64,000 bases of DNA, from the NCBI GenBank assembly GCA_001931905.2, contig MSJI02000930.1, positions 1 through 64,000 on the forward strand, given 5' to 3'. Position numbers and translations under genes: made by a program. This DNA is from Cladosporium sp. IMV 00045 (Eukaryota; Ascomycota; Dothideomycetes; Cladosporiales; Cladosporiaceae). Under the pieces are notes generated by a model. The model worked only from the letters and a program-made list of their open reading frames with translations. It had not been told where the DNA came from and ran no database searches. Below, piece by piece: positions 53,769-64,000 of the stretch (positions are counted from its first letter, which is position 1; each line of letters starts with the position of its first letter).

Positions 53769-54792
53769 TGTGGAAATGCGTGTTTGGGTTGGACCTTTCT
53801 TTTTGTCGGTGAGATTAGGGGTTCGGAGTGGGCGGAGCGGATTCGTACTTTGAAGCGAGGAGATGGCTTTGTAAAGCGGAAGAGATGTAGATTAAGTAAA
53901 TACCTCATCACTCTCAGTAATAAACAGTAAAATATAAATCACCCCCACGAGTCGCACCGCCGCGACGTGCCGTAGCAGACAGTCTCGCGACGTCCGCCGA
54001 ACAAAGTCCTGTACCGCAGCGAGCGGGTGCATTTCCCAGCACCCAACCCTGCCTGCCTGCGGTCCTTGCAAGTGCTTTTCGGAGGAGAAAAAGAAGCAGG
54101 GAAGGGCGTCTCGGTACATAAGCTACCATCAAACCGCCGCATCCACGAAGGCAAACGGGGGGAGTGCATGTTGCGCCAGAAAGGGAAGGTTGTGGATGCA
54201 TTTGAGAGATGAGTGGGAGCACAAGGGAGGAAGGCATCGAGTAGATAGTTAAGGTACGTACGGGTGGTGAGTTTCAAATGGGGAAAAGTCAAGTAGCTTT
54301 AATTGCTAACGAACGATCATCGGCTTCTTTTTTTTTTTCCCTTTCTTTTTTTTTTCTTTTTTCCTTTCCCACATGAAGGAAACGATGTACGAAGGAGAAA
54401 GGCAAAAGGAAGGTCTCATCACTGGATTCCACATCATTCGAATGCCAAGGGTATGCCAAAAGTCAAAGGTAGGTGTGGTAAGGGGTGTATTTAAGGTAGG
54501 TATGCGTTCTCTGCCGTGTACGAAACGCCCGGATTCACCATCGCTGGAAAAACACAATGCTATTAAAAACAAGCAACGAATGCTCTCCTTGTCGACGCCG
54601 TGCTCAATGCGTGCAAATGCGAATGCGTTCTCGCTTCGTCTCGCGTCGTGTCATTTCATCTTAAGTCGTGTCTTGTCGTGACCTATCATCGTCGTTCGTT
54701 GCCGTCGTTTTCGATCTCCCAATCTTGCCTTCCATTCAAATCTTCGCTTCGGAAGCGTCTCTCCCTGCCCTGTCTTCGCATCTTCACATCAC
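53769..54792. other. Convergent 3' region
   Basis: About 1 kb between the coiled-coil protein and the LanC-like gene. A T-rich homopolymer stretch lies at 54326-54368. Frames of about 100 codons on both strands lack any likeness to proteins. Confidence 0.4.
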
Positions 54793-56039
54793 TCAAAGAT
54801 CATTATACCCCAGAATCCTCTTATCCAGCCCCTTGTCGGCGACGGCCCAGGACCAGGCGCGGCCGGCCTCGCCGCCGAAAAGGCTTTCGGGCGAGGACGA
54901 CTTCTCCAGCATGCCGTCCTTCTCCATCGACTTCATCTCGTGGCCCGTGGTGTAGGTGAGGAAGTGCTCGAAGTCCTTGTCTTCGAGGGCGAGGGCGTTG
55001 CCGGTGATGCCTATTCCGTGGTTAGTAATCTTTGGTTTGTTTCTTTTCTGGGACTTTCGTTGTTTTACACACCATGGCAGAGACAGGGCTCTTTCGTGAG
55101 GAGACCCCGTTCCTTGACGCATTCACGCCCGCTCGCGATGGCCTTGTTGATCTTCTCTTCCAAGTTGGGGAAATGCTGCTTCACGCTGACGAGACTGTTG
55201 ACGACACCCGGGGCGCCGTGGCAGACCTGCACCAAGCGATCCTTCTCCGGCGGGATGCTGCTGGGCCAGTTGCCCGTTTCGTACTGGTAGGTGAGCAGCA
55301 CGGCGAGGTCGGCCTCGACTTTGGCCGCGTACTTTTTCGGGTCGGTCAGGACGACCTGGGTGATGATGCCGATGGCGCCGTGGATGGCGCCCACGTACGT
55401 CTTGCCGTGCCACTTCCACGGCCGCGGCGAGTCGAGGATGGCGTCGACGACGTCGTCCTGCGTGTCCGTGATGAGCTGCAGGGTCTTGGCGTCGTCGACG
55501 AACGACGCCTTCACGAGGCGCAGCAGGTAGAGGTAGCCCGCGCGGCCGTACAGGAACTCGTTCTCCGTCTCCGGCTCCAGAACTTCGGCCGAGTAGTCGC
55601 ACAGGTTGCCCACCATGTCCACATCCTTGCTCGTCGCGGCGCCGATGGCCAGCAAAGCCAGAATGTCGTCTGTGACGCCGCACTTGCCTGGCTTCGGGCC
55701 GGGGTAGTCTCCTATCGTGTCCTGTGCTTGCTTGAGGTAGGCTGCGGACCAGGTGCCTAGCAGCTGGCCTTCGATTTCGAGGTCGTCGTAGAGTTGCTGC
55801 AGGATCAGGAATGTGTAGGCCACGCTGACTGGCCCTTTGAACAGGCCGCCGGAGGGTCGGATGCTCGCGGGTGGGTGGTCGTTGACCAGGCGGTTGAGGG
55901 AGGCTTTGAGTTGTTTGTATGGATCTGCTCGAGTTCGGGCTGTTAGCATGTGTATTGTTGTGAGAAATGGCGTGGTGGAAGTGTGAGGAAACCCACCTCT
56001 GCTCGCCAGCGGCGCGTCGTTCTTGAAGTATCGTGGCAT
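54793..56039 (-). CDS. LanC-like protein (LANCL family)
   Basis: Exons 55997-56039, 55073-55924 and 54793-55010 give 370 residues. Introns are 72 nt (GTGGGT..GAGCAG, branch GCTAAC) and 62 nt (GTGTGT..GAATAG). The LanC alpha/alpha toroid is visible through its repeated GxxG-type turns: SGGLFKGPVSVAYTFLILQQ, EFLYGRAGYLYLLRL, GAIHGAIGIITQVVL, HGAPGVVNSLV. The zinc ligands are the Cys of QVCHGAPG, and the Cys-His of CLCHG, which the second junction completes to CLCHGITGNALAL. Eukaryotic relatives bind or conjugate glutathione and process modified peptides. There is no lanthipeptide precursor or synthetase nearby, so lantibiotic synthesis is not implied. Confidence 0.92.
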
Positions 56040-58526
56040 GTTGTGAGGAGTATATGGCAGTCTTGGGTGGGAGTAAACAACAACGGTAAGGATGAGCTTA
56101 TAGCATTAGGAAGAAGCGGTGGAGAGCTTCGAAGCCAGCTCGAAGTGCTGTATGTTTGTGTTGAACTATTGAGGATGTGTACTGCCGGCTTGGAGTTGAG
56201 GAGAGACGCCGTCGACCTGACTCTCACACAGTCAAGTCAGTCGGGCATGCATGTGACTCTCGTCGCGCATGGCGAAAAATGATCTGGTTTCTTCAAGATG
56301 CATGAGAAGTGTGTTTGTAGCCCCACGCGACCGGCACCGTTTGTGGAGATGAGATGCGCCAGCGAAGTGACGAGTGACGTCGCGGCCAAAGGGTTTTGGG
56401 CTGTGAGCCTGGTCGGGTGGCAGCTGCAGTAGGAGTGAAGTGAGAAATTGCCGGTAAGGCATCAATACCGACCTAGCTGATCAAGAATATGTTGGCACAT
56501 GGATTGATCGTCTTTGCCTGTGAGGCACAAGAGATGGCTCGTAATGCGCGTATGAGAAATGAAGGAGAAAAAACAAGAGAAGAAAAGAGACACCTGCCAA
56601 GTACATGCCCTCAACTTCTAGAAACAAAACCATGTGCATACAGTACCGTCAAGCCTCGTGGCATCTTCCAGATTGCGCTTTCGTCAACAAACGGACTGCC
56701 ACATTCTGTCATAAAAGCACGGTGGTCGCCATGGCGTCACAAACGAAGCTACCTTACATGTATATGTTTCGATTCATGTCTAATATAAAGCCAGCCTCGT
56801 CTGGCCCATGCGTCGGGTAAGGCTTAGACACGCAAACTCTCGTCGGTGGGAATGTACAGCATGCCAAATTGATCTTCCACATGTGTACATTGCGAGAGGA
56901 CCGACTGGCTTTTTGTGGCGTGTCTCATATTGAAAGTCTGTGTCGGAGAGTACCGCGAATAAGGCTTGCGATGTGCTTGCGTCGAGCCGGTCCACGGGAT
57001 ATTTTTGAGAAAGGACATAATTGCGAAGATCTATGACTTTGAAGACCACGAGAATAACGAGACGATACATGCGCATGATTCCTGGGCTGAGAGATGTAAT
57101 GCACGCCCAAGCACATGGTTGAGGAGTGTTGAGGAGGATGAAGCATCACCTAATCACCGAAGATCCGCTGCCGGTGGTTGTATAGACCTACGTACTCCCA
57201 CAGTGCAATGCTATCGATCAATCCTGACCTGACACGCACTACTGTGGCAGGAAGCAACGATCGTTATTTTCGCGGTCTCGAAGGAAGACGTTGGCAGGTA
57301 TAGATTGCCGGACGACCAGCGCTCAGGGAGAAGATGATGTAGGAAATGTGGAGGATACACATGTAAAAGTGACGAAGCATCTTGGAAATGGAGTCGCGCA
57401 CGTGGCAGGCGAAAATGGAGAGTGCTGCGGTTGCGTCGCACAACGCGTGTTCGAGGTGGGAGAGAGATGAGGCATGTATCAAGATGTGTCTCGAACCACT
57501 GGGCCGTGCACACAGGCGCAAAATCCTTCCAGGTACTGCTCTGCCCTGCCCCAATGGCACAAGCGGAGCTATATTCGATGTGTGTGTGTGCGGGCTTGGG
57601 TGGTGCGGATGTCTGGTAAGAGTTGGACGGTGACTGCCGTTCCTTGGAAGAGTTGCCTTTGGTTGGCACAAAGCATGTCCAGATGAGACTTCCGTGCCCG
57701 GCGAATGGCGGCTGCAGCGAGCATCTGACAGTACAGGACAAGCTGACACAACCCTGTCGCGGCCGGGGATGGTTGGGGGTTCGATCCGGTGGTTGTGGGA
57801 GAGGAGGTCTTGTCCATTCCATGTCCGGGCAGTGAAGAGACAGACCACTGAAGAGCCTGCGACATCATCATCGTCAGGCATCACCGGCACCAAACCATAT
57901 CACCACAGTCACTAGAGCAGAGCACACCAGGCTCGCTCACACAGACAGACGCAGACAAACCTTTGTTCTATTTCCATCGGCACTAGGAGACGCATCGTCA
58001 GGTCTAGCGCTTCCCCAGCCCGTCCAGCCACCTGCAAAGGCCGCCAGTCAAGCTACGAGCTCTCTCCACCGGGCAGCGTGGCAGCAGAGGCGGCGAGAGA
58101 CGGCAGATCCGTCACGGCCGCGCAAGCAACGTCGCAATCGCCTCCCACCGAGCACCCTCTTGACCACCACCTCCCCATCGCCGCCACATCCGCCAGCCCA
58201 TTTTAGTATCTGCCCATTGCCTGTCGCCGTGACATTCCTCTCCCTCACTCTATCATTCACACATCGACACATCAACACCTCTCATTCATCAATCCATCTC
58301 TCTACCCTCGCCCACTGGACCCTTCGGTGCGCTAACACACGCTCCGTTCGTTTGATTCCAACGTCCGCTCCACATCAATCTGCTCTACCGGCCACCTCTC
58401 CGGCCACCCTCCCCTGCAAGACGCTCTTTCGTCGACACTAGTCGCGGAGAGCCAAGAGGGGGACCGAGATCTATCGGCGCCGTCAAACCGCCAGCAGCAG
58501 CAGCATAATCACCAGCAGCGGCAATT
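56040..58526. other. 2.5 kb gene-poor interval
   Basis: It holds the LanC-like promoter at the left and the C/T- and CA-rich leader of the DUF2406 gene at the right (about 58140-58440). Overlapping frames of up to 209 codons (57211-57893, minus) are Ser/His/Arg-rich and domain-free. No gene is supported. Confidence 0.4.
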
Positions 58527-59949
58527 ATGGAACACAGCGCGACTTCTCCCAGACAGCGTCCGCGCTCCCGTGGTTTCAGCTTCAAAAGCGACCGCAGCAG
58601 TGGTTCGCGCCCGAGGACGGAACACCTCACTGAATCCCCCGATGACAAGCGTCGTCGTGACAGCATCTGGAAGAACTCCAGCAAAGCAAACCCCAATGCC
58701 GCCATCACCGAAGCTCAGCCGGGAGGTAAGTGATCCGATCTATCTTTGGCCTACACCTATCTGCCCGTATCTCCGTTCTGTGTCTGCCTGCTTGCTCTCT
58801 TTCTCCTTCGACTTGCTTTGTCTTTTGATATCGCTTGCTCTCGTCATTCTCATCATGCCTCCCAAATTCGAAAACGTCAACGCCGACGGCCTTGCTGACC
58901 CAACCGTTCAACCTGTAGATGCCCAACTTCTTGAACAGGCCACTCTAGGCTCACTACGCAAAGGCCAACACCTGGACGCCAACGGAAATGTCATCAGTAG
59001 GTCCATCTGCCTCGCTCGTCTCGCATACTCATTCACTAACAACGCTACAGCCGACCCAGATCTCTCTAACCCAACCAGACCTCGCCTTGAGCGACCACTC
59101 GACACGATCCGCTCGTTCGAGAAAGCCATCGATTCTGGCTACAAGAGGAGGAATTCAATGATGCGCGGTGGTGCGTCGCAGCGTCCTCCAGCTTTCCATT
59201 ACTAAGTACATAGATCTAACAATATACCCCTAGAATCCTACGACCAAAATCAACAATACCAAAGCAGACGCAACAGCTCCTTCAACGCCGGTGGTCATGG
59301 TGGTGGTGGTGAGTATTCCAGTGCTTCGTTCTCCGCCCGCCGGGCTCGTCCGTCAGTCGCCAACAGAATGTCATCGTCAGGGTACGAATCCAATCGCTAT
59401 TCGCAAGGTGCCGCCATGTCCGGCGGCTACTACGGCAACCGCCGCCCCGACTCCTACTCCGAAGGCCCGCAGCGCAACAACATGCGTTACAACTCGCGCG
59501 GCGGCAGCTACAACAACGGCAACGGCGTGTACAACCAGCAACACGGCTACCACCAGAGCTACGACACCGTCAACTCGGGCCAGACCTACGGCTCCGACTC
59601 GACCGGCCCCTGGGCCAACGGCACCGACCCCAGCAGCGAGAACAGCTCCCTCGACCGCATCAACGCCACTTCCAAACCCCAGCAAGACGCCGCCTACGGA
59701 GGCTACCCGCGCCCGATCCCGGAAGACGGCATGTACGCGCCGCAGCACCAGCAAGGCTACGGCGGCGGCGGTCCCGTGCAGCCGCCGGGTGGTGGTCAGA
59801 GGAGGCCCATCCCGCTCGGCGGGGGTGGTGGTGCGGGTGGCGACCACGGCTTCTCCGCGCCGCCGAGAGGCAATTTGCCTTCCACTGCACGCCCGGAGCC
59901 GGAGAAGAAGAAGAGCTGGCTCAAGAGGCGGTTCAGCAAGAAGGAATAA
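58527..59949 (+). CDS. DUF2406 family protein, four exons
   Basis: Exons 58527-58725, 58919-58996, 59051-59170 and 59234-59949 give 370 residues. The DUF2406 region is the N-terminal 130 residues: RSRGFSFKSDRSSGS, LTESPDDKRRRDS, ANPNAAITEAQPG, then AQLLEQATLGSLRKGQHLD and TDPDLSNPTRPRLERPLDTI, ending RSFEKAIDSGYKRR. The remainder is Gly/Asn/Tyr/Gln-rich and disordered (YNNGNGVYNQQHGYHQSYD), with a basic C-terminus KKKSWLKRRFSKKE that could contact membranes. A tempting ATG at 58857 lies inside the first intron (193 nt; branch GCTGACC, acceptor CTGTAG). DUF2406 proteins are fungal-specific, associated in yeast with bud and actin-related sites, and of unclear biochemistry. Confidence 0.88.
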
Positions 59950-60794
59950 ACGTTGAGTTTCCGTCGGAAACGGCGATGGATGCGAGGCGACGATGACGAT
60001 CAAGGGATATCTTTGCCAGTTGGACAACCGCACAGCTTGGAGATGATGATGTCTTTCCCCTCTTCTTGCAAGAGTCCTCTTCTTTTGCAGAGGATGATAA
60101 TAATGATGCCTCTTTTTAATGACTTGAAACTTCTTTGACGACGGAAAACTTGGGGGAAAGGGACGGAATTATTTGACGCCAGGCAAAGAAACGAAACGAA
60201 CATGCTTTTTGCTACGAAACCAAATCACAAATTTCTTTCTCACCAGGAAAGGGAATATATCCGCTCAGCCTCCGCTACGGCAGGGCGCTGGATGAGGGTT
60301 TTCGGCAGGTGTCACGACGAGACTTTGTTCTCTCTCCTCTCTCTCGGCTGGACGTTTGGGGATGGTGTTTTTGGACCTTACTGTGTTTCTTTTGCTTTCT
60401 TCTTCGGGCTTACTTCTCTCGAGGTTCTTGAGATGTTCTGGCGCGCCAATGGGTACCTTTTTTGATTGGTTACTGCTTTTTGTATTTCAGTCGCTTTTTT
60501 CTATCTACGAGGGAAACGCAGGGGACGGGGAGGGGAGGGGTGGATTTCACGATTCGGTAGTAAACGAGTGGAGTGGGAAAGCGTTGACGGAAAAAAAGTA
60601 ATCACTGTACCAAGCGCCGTTTTTCTCTCCTTATCTGTCGCCGTGCATCCCATCTCATCAATCCAGAATCCCGCGCCCTGACTGATGACAATGCCAACGC
60701 CTCCCCGCCACCGCCACGGCCGCGGCAGTCTCCCCTTTGCACCTCTAGCGGGGGAGATCTGAGTGAGCAATGGCTTTGGTCTACCACTTCAATT
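59950..60794. other. Convergent 3' region
   Basis: About 845 bp between the DUF2406 gene and VMA21. A G-rich run lies at 60522-60540. No gene is recognised. Confidence 0.4.
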
Positions 60795-61324
60795 CTACTT
60801 CTCCTTCCTCCCTTCCCCGGCATGAGCGGCGTCGGCTTCTCGCTCGGACTTGTCGTCGTTGAAAGCGACGACGACGTAGGAGAGCAGGACCACGTTGGCC
60901 ACCACGGCTGCTGTGGCGCCGGCGTAGGTCGAGTTGCCTTTTTAGGTGATGCGTCAGTCTGGATTGATGTGTTTTTTCGGGTCACTTTACGCGAGGGCTT
61001 TGAAGAGGAAGAGGTAGGGGGCGTGGAAAGGGGATGTTTGGTTTATCACATACCGCCGAAGAGAGCGTTGACGGTCAGGAAGTAGGAGCCGATGGGGAGG
61101 GTGATCATGGCGAAGGTGAAGGCGAGGAGTTTGAAGATTATGGATCTGAACGCATTTCGTCAGCGAGACTGAGAAGCTTTTGATCCAAACATTCGGAATG
61201 GATTGCGATGGGGGTAGACGAACGAAGGCACGGCCGGGGCGATGTTTGACTGAGGTCCTGATTTGGTCTCGTCTTGGTCCAGGTGCGTCTTTTCGCTGGT
61301 GTTGATGCGGCGTTGGGTGGCCAT
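60795..61324 (-). CDS. vma21: V-ATPase assembly factor Vma21
   Basis: Exons 61224-61324, 61054-61145 and 60795-60937 join with correct phases to 111 residues. The protein opens with a short soluble N-terminus (RRINTSEKTHLDQDETKSG, then IAPAVPSS). The first membrane hairpin helix is IIFKLLAFTFAMITLPIGSY, followed by FLTVNALFGGNSTYAGATAA and the second helix VVANVVLLSYVVVAFNDD. The charged tail ends in KEK, compatible with a dilysine-type ER retrieval signal. Vma21 escorts V0 sector assembly in the ER. The first intron (61146-61223) uses a GTTCGT donor; the second is 116 nt. Length and fold match the family. It is divergent from the FUN30-like gene. Confidence 0.93.
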
Positions 61325-61849
61325 TGTTGATTGTTCTCGAGACTGGGAGTAATGTTGTGAAGTTGGTTTCCTTTGTCTGTTGTTGGTTTGCTCAATAGAT
61401 GTATGCACCTACCTGAGGCAGTTACACAATTCACACACATCTCGGGGGCGATGCATGACATCGGCCGCTAACCGCGCTCGGACCCTCAAATCAATCAATC
61501 AATCAATCCCGGTCCATCCATCCATCCATCATTCTGGCGTCGCGCGTTTACTTTACGCCATCGTCGAAGTTTTGCCAGTCCTGACCCTGCAACTTCAAAC
61601 CACCTTCACTTCCCAACACCGACACTTGGACTACTTCACCTGACTCTTTCCTGCTTGTCTTTTGTCTGCGGGTTTCGTTCATGCACAAACTTTTCGGCCC
61701 ATCGACATTGCACTAGATCCACGCGCGCGGAGTGCTGTATTTATTACGCAGGCGACATCCCACTTCACTTCACTGCGTTACACCACCCTCCACTGCAGCA
61801 CGTTCACGAGCCTCGTGCACGCGCGCGCGCGCGACTTCCGACAGACGCA
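61325..61849. promoter_or_regulatory. Divergent promoter, vma21 / FUN30-like gene
   Basis: 525 bp between outward-facing starts, with tetranucleotide repeats (61489-61532) and a GC/CG alternating run GCGCGCGCGCGCG (about 61820-61833) just before the FUN30-like ATG. Confidence 0.45.
61489..61532. repeat. Tetranucleotide microsatellites (AATC)n and (CATC)n
   Basis: About five AATC units are followed after a few bases by four TCCA/CATC units, inside the shared promoter. Confidence 0.9.
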
Positions 61850-64000
61850 ATGGCGGACAGCGATCCCATCTCAGACTACACACCGGCCAAGAGGAGAAAG
61901 ATCGATCACACGCACACGCAGAAGCCATGGAACGAGGAAGACGACAGCGGAGACGATCTGTTCTCGGAGCACGACACTGTCGCAACCCTGCCAGTCTCTG
62001 GTGGCACCCAGCATCCACAAATGGGATACTCGACCAAGCAGTTTCATAGCGACTTCAATACCCTCTCGAATAATGCCACCCAACCGACGCAGCCAATCAC
62101 GCAGAACAACAATCACACATATGCGACCCAACCTACACAACCCCGCAATGCCTCATCAGATGATGTGCAAGTAGAGCGCTCGTCGCCTCCTGCAGCGCAA
62201 CCATCGCCAATCAAGCAGGCGCCTTTCGCGAAGCCGAGAAGTTTCCTCGCAAGCGCAATGGCCCCGCCTGGGACGACCTTCCGCAAGCCCACGAACGTCC
62301 AATCGAGGCCGCAACCGATCACACTGGACGACAGCGACGAGGACCCCGTGGTTCACCATAGCTCCGACGACGATGAAGAAACGCAAGGTCTGACATCGAA
62401 CATCCGCCCAACAAACTTCACTAAAGGAGGTCGTGGCTTGAACTCAAGTCCGAACCGACGCTCTGCGAGCAGCGAGGTCGTGAAGGAGTCGCCCAAGCCA
62501 GCGAACACGGCCAAGCCGCAGGGAGGTTCTCATCCTAACGGGTTCCTGTCGCTCATGGCCGATTTCAGCTATAAAGGCTCGCCGGAGAAGAAGAACATGA
62601 GACCCGCGGATGACATGGCGAGCGCGTATGGGAGTTCTTCGCGGCAACCGAAGCCCGCAAGACCGGCTGCGCCTGCGCGTGCGATCACCTCGGAATCGTA
62701 CAAGACGCTTGATGACATCCCGGACTATCTTATGAGGAAGTCGGTCGAGAGCATGAGAGCGGTGCTTGGACAGACTCATGGCATCTCACAGTGTATGGAT
62801 GCGTTGGCGCGTCATCATGGCAATAGTCAAGACGCCATGAACTGGTTGGTGGAAACGACGGACGACCGCGATGAGCTCGCTCCTACACCAGTCAAACCGA
62901 AAGGCGTCGCCCGTGGTGTCGCCTATTCCAGCCAGGCATCGCAACCTGTGCGCTCGACTGCCAGGGCTGATGTCAAGGTTCAGAAGCAGAGTATTGCAGA
63001 GAGATACGGAGGACAGCCCACGGCAAGGAAGCAGTCGCAACCTACACCTTCAGCACCGGCACCGCTTGTAATCGACGACGAGGACGAGCAGGATGCGGCA
63101 CCCCGCCGAAAGGGTCGGTTGATACAACGCAGTCGTCCGCAGCGCGAACCTTCGCCGGATTCCCCTGAGCCAGCACCCAAAGCGAGGCCGGTCAAGAAGG
63201 CGGCCATCACGATCGATTCTGAGTCCGAACCGGAGGACCCCGCCGTCGAGACTGACCAAGAAGAGGAGGTTGAGGTCGTTGGCGAAAGTTCGCATGATGT
63301 GAAATTGCTGAATTTCTTCAACGAACGCTCTCTTCGCGACATCACGGACCTGTGTGCAGTGCCGGAGTCAGATGTCCAGATCTTACTTGACAAGCGACCG
63401 TTCGACTCGCTTGACGAGATTCGTGCGATTACCAACGCACCAGAATTCACCAAGTCTGGCAAGAAGTCGAGGACAAAACCAGTCGGAGAGAAGATCGTCG
63501 ACGCGGGCAGCGATATGCTAAGGGGATACGATGCCGTAGACGACCTGGTCACCGAGTGCGAGCAGATCTCGAAACCCATCCAAGATGCGCTTAAGAATTG
63601 GGGAGTTGGGGCGGACTCTAGCGGTGAGCTGCAGCTCATGAATTTGGAGGAGGCCCACGATTCTGGCATTGGGACACCTGCGAGCTCTACCGACGATCTG
63701 ACTGCTTCCAAGAACACGAAGAGGGGCAAGTTTCTTGCTCAGCCGGAGAACATGAATCCGGATATTCAGATGAAGGACTATCAGCTCGTCGGCCTGAATT
63801 GGTTGAACCTTCTCTGGTCGAAGAAGCTGTCGTGTATCCTCGCCGACGACATGGGATTGGGCAAGACCTGCCAGGTTATCAGTTTTCTGTCGCAGCTCCA
63901 ACTCGAGGAAGTGGATGGAGTCCACTTGGTCATCGTGCCTGGTTCGACTCTAGAGAACTGGCTTCGCGAGTTTCAGAACTTCTCGCCTGAGCTCAAGGTC
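61850..64000 (+). CDS. fun30: SNF2 chromatin remodeler, FUN30/SMARCAD1-like, 3' end outside window
   Basis: The frame runs open from ATG 61850 to the window edge (717 codons seen) with no intron. The N-terminal half is disordered, with a basic nuclear-type signal (AKRRKID) and acidic patches. A CUE-like ubiquitin-binding helix bundle lies near residue 300 (VESMRAVLGQTHGISQCMDA, then NSQDAMNWLVE). A helix-hairpin-like region follows (LLNFFNERSLRDITDLCAVP, shown in part). The SNF2 ATPase domain begins about residue 635: MKDYQLVGLNWLNLLW, motif I ILADDMGLGKTCQVISFL, then motif Ia VIVPGSTLENWLREF. Relatives slide nucleosomes in silent chromatin and at DNA breaks. The helicase C domain lies beyond the window. 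Confidence 0.93.
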   Translation, partial: MADSDPISDYTPAKRRKIDHTHTQKPWNEEDDSGDDLFSEHDTVATLPVSGGTQHPQMGYSTKQFHSDFNTLSNNATQPTQPITQNNNHTYATQPTQPRNASSDDVQVERSSPPAAQPSPIKQAPFAKPRSFLASAMAPPGTTFRKPTNVQSRPQPITLDDSDEDPVVHHSSDDDEETQGLTSNIRPTNFTKGGRGLNSSPNRRSASSEVVKESPKPANTAKPQGGSHPNGFLSLMADFSYKGSPEKKNMRPADDMASAYGSSSRQPKPARPAAPARAITSESYKTLDDIPDYLMRKSVESMRAVLGQTHGISQCMDALARHHGNSQDAMNWLVETTDDRDELAPTPVKPKGVARGVAYSSQASQPVRSTARADVKVQKQSIAERYGGQPTARKQSQPTPSAPAPLVIDDEDEQDAAPRRKGRLIQRSRPQREPSPDSPEPAPKARPVKKAAITIDSESEPEDPAVETDQEEEVEVVGESSHDVKLLNFFNERSLRDITDLCAVPESDVQILLDKRPFDSLDEIRAITNAPEFTKSGKKSRTKPVGEKIVDAGSDMLRGYDAVDDLVTECEQISKPIQDALKNWGVGADSSGELQLMNLEEAHDSGIGTPASSTDDLTASKNTKRGKFLAQPENMNPDIQMKDYQLVGLNWLNLLWSKKLSCILADDMGLGKTCQVISFLSQLQLEEVDGVHLVIVPGSTLENWLREFQNFSPELKV

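Noticed and set aside
56780..57076. 98-codon minus-strand frame with hydrophobic start
   Set aside because: Short, isolated and without any supporting promoter, exon or family evidence.
57211..57893. Overlapping 203- and 209-codon minus-strand frames
   Set aside because: His/Ser/Arg-biased, overlapping each other in different frames, without motif or splice logic.
58857..58918. Second start (MPPKFEN..) for the DUF2406 gene
   Set aside because: It lies within the first intron; the DUF2406 signature is continuous only when 58725 is joined to 58919.
59309..59366. GTGAGT..ACAG intron in the last DUF2406 exon
   Set aside because: Removing 58 nt would put the downstream Gly/Tyr-rich region out of frame; reading through keeps it open.

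Overview
The window looks like nuclear DNA of a filamentous ascomycete (Pezizomycotina). The genes carry short spliceosomal introns, mostly 42-115 nt, with GT..AG ends and CTRAY-like branch sites. Fungal families are plentiful: a Zn2Cys6 regulator, DUF2406, an NB-ARC/TPR NOD-like receptor, fungal CorA-like membrane proteins, and an HDEL-terminated ER foldase. The gene set would fit Dothideomycetes, but that placement is inference. Exons were joined by hand from reading frames and splice signals. Every multi-exon model below sums to a whole number of codons, which is the main internal check.

Left third (1-24.4 kb): a 5'-truncated kinase-ankyrin protein; a six-exon inositol/sugar-type MFS transporter with one GC-AG intron; convergent to it, a ten-exon CorA-like membrane protein; a single-pass membrane protein; VTA1 (ESCRT-III/Vps4 regulator), divergent from a PDI/MPD1-like ER oxidoreductase; a Pho85-type cyclin followed by a 4.2 kb gene-free interval; an NB-ARC/TPR NOD-like receptor with a very short N-terminus; and a DUF202 membrane protein.

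Middle (24.4-42.5 kb): a CDF zinc transporter (ZRC1/COT1 type), divergent from the DUF202 gene; a Ser/Thr-rich protein of unknown function; a small conserved protein, divergent from a Zn2Cys6 transcription factor; mitochondrial methylmalonate-semialdehyde dehydrogenase, divergent from a BTB protein; and a 14-TM MFS drug-type exporter.

Repeat-rich island (42.5-48.8 kb): a gene-poor stretch with three degenerate tandem arrays of about 128, 187 and 88 bp periods, a pyrimidine microsatellite with a 20-N assembly gap, and one lone gene that itself carries a 108-bp (36-residue) tandem repeat.

Right part (48.8-64 kb): pyridoxal kinase, whose model needs an 11-nt microexon, divergent from dynamitin; a coiled-coil-like protein of unknown function; a LanC-like protein; a DUF2406 protein; VMA21 (V-ATPase assembly), divergent from a FUN30/SMARCAD1-type SNF2 remodeler that runs off the right edge. 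Most genes are single-copy housekeeping or regulatory genes. I see no secondary-metabolite cluster, no intact transposon, no tRNA or rRNA gene and no CRISPR array.
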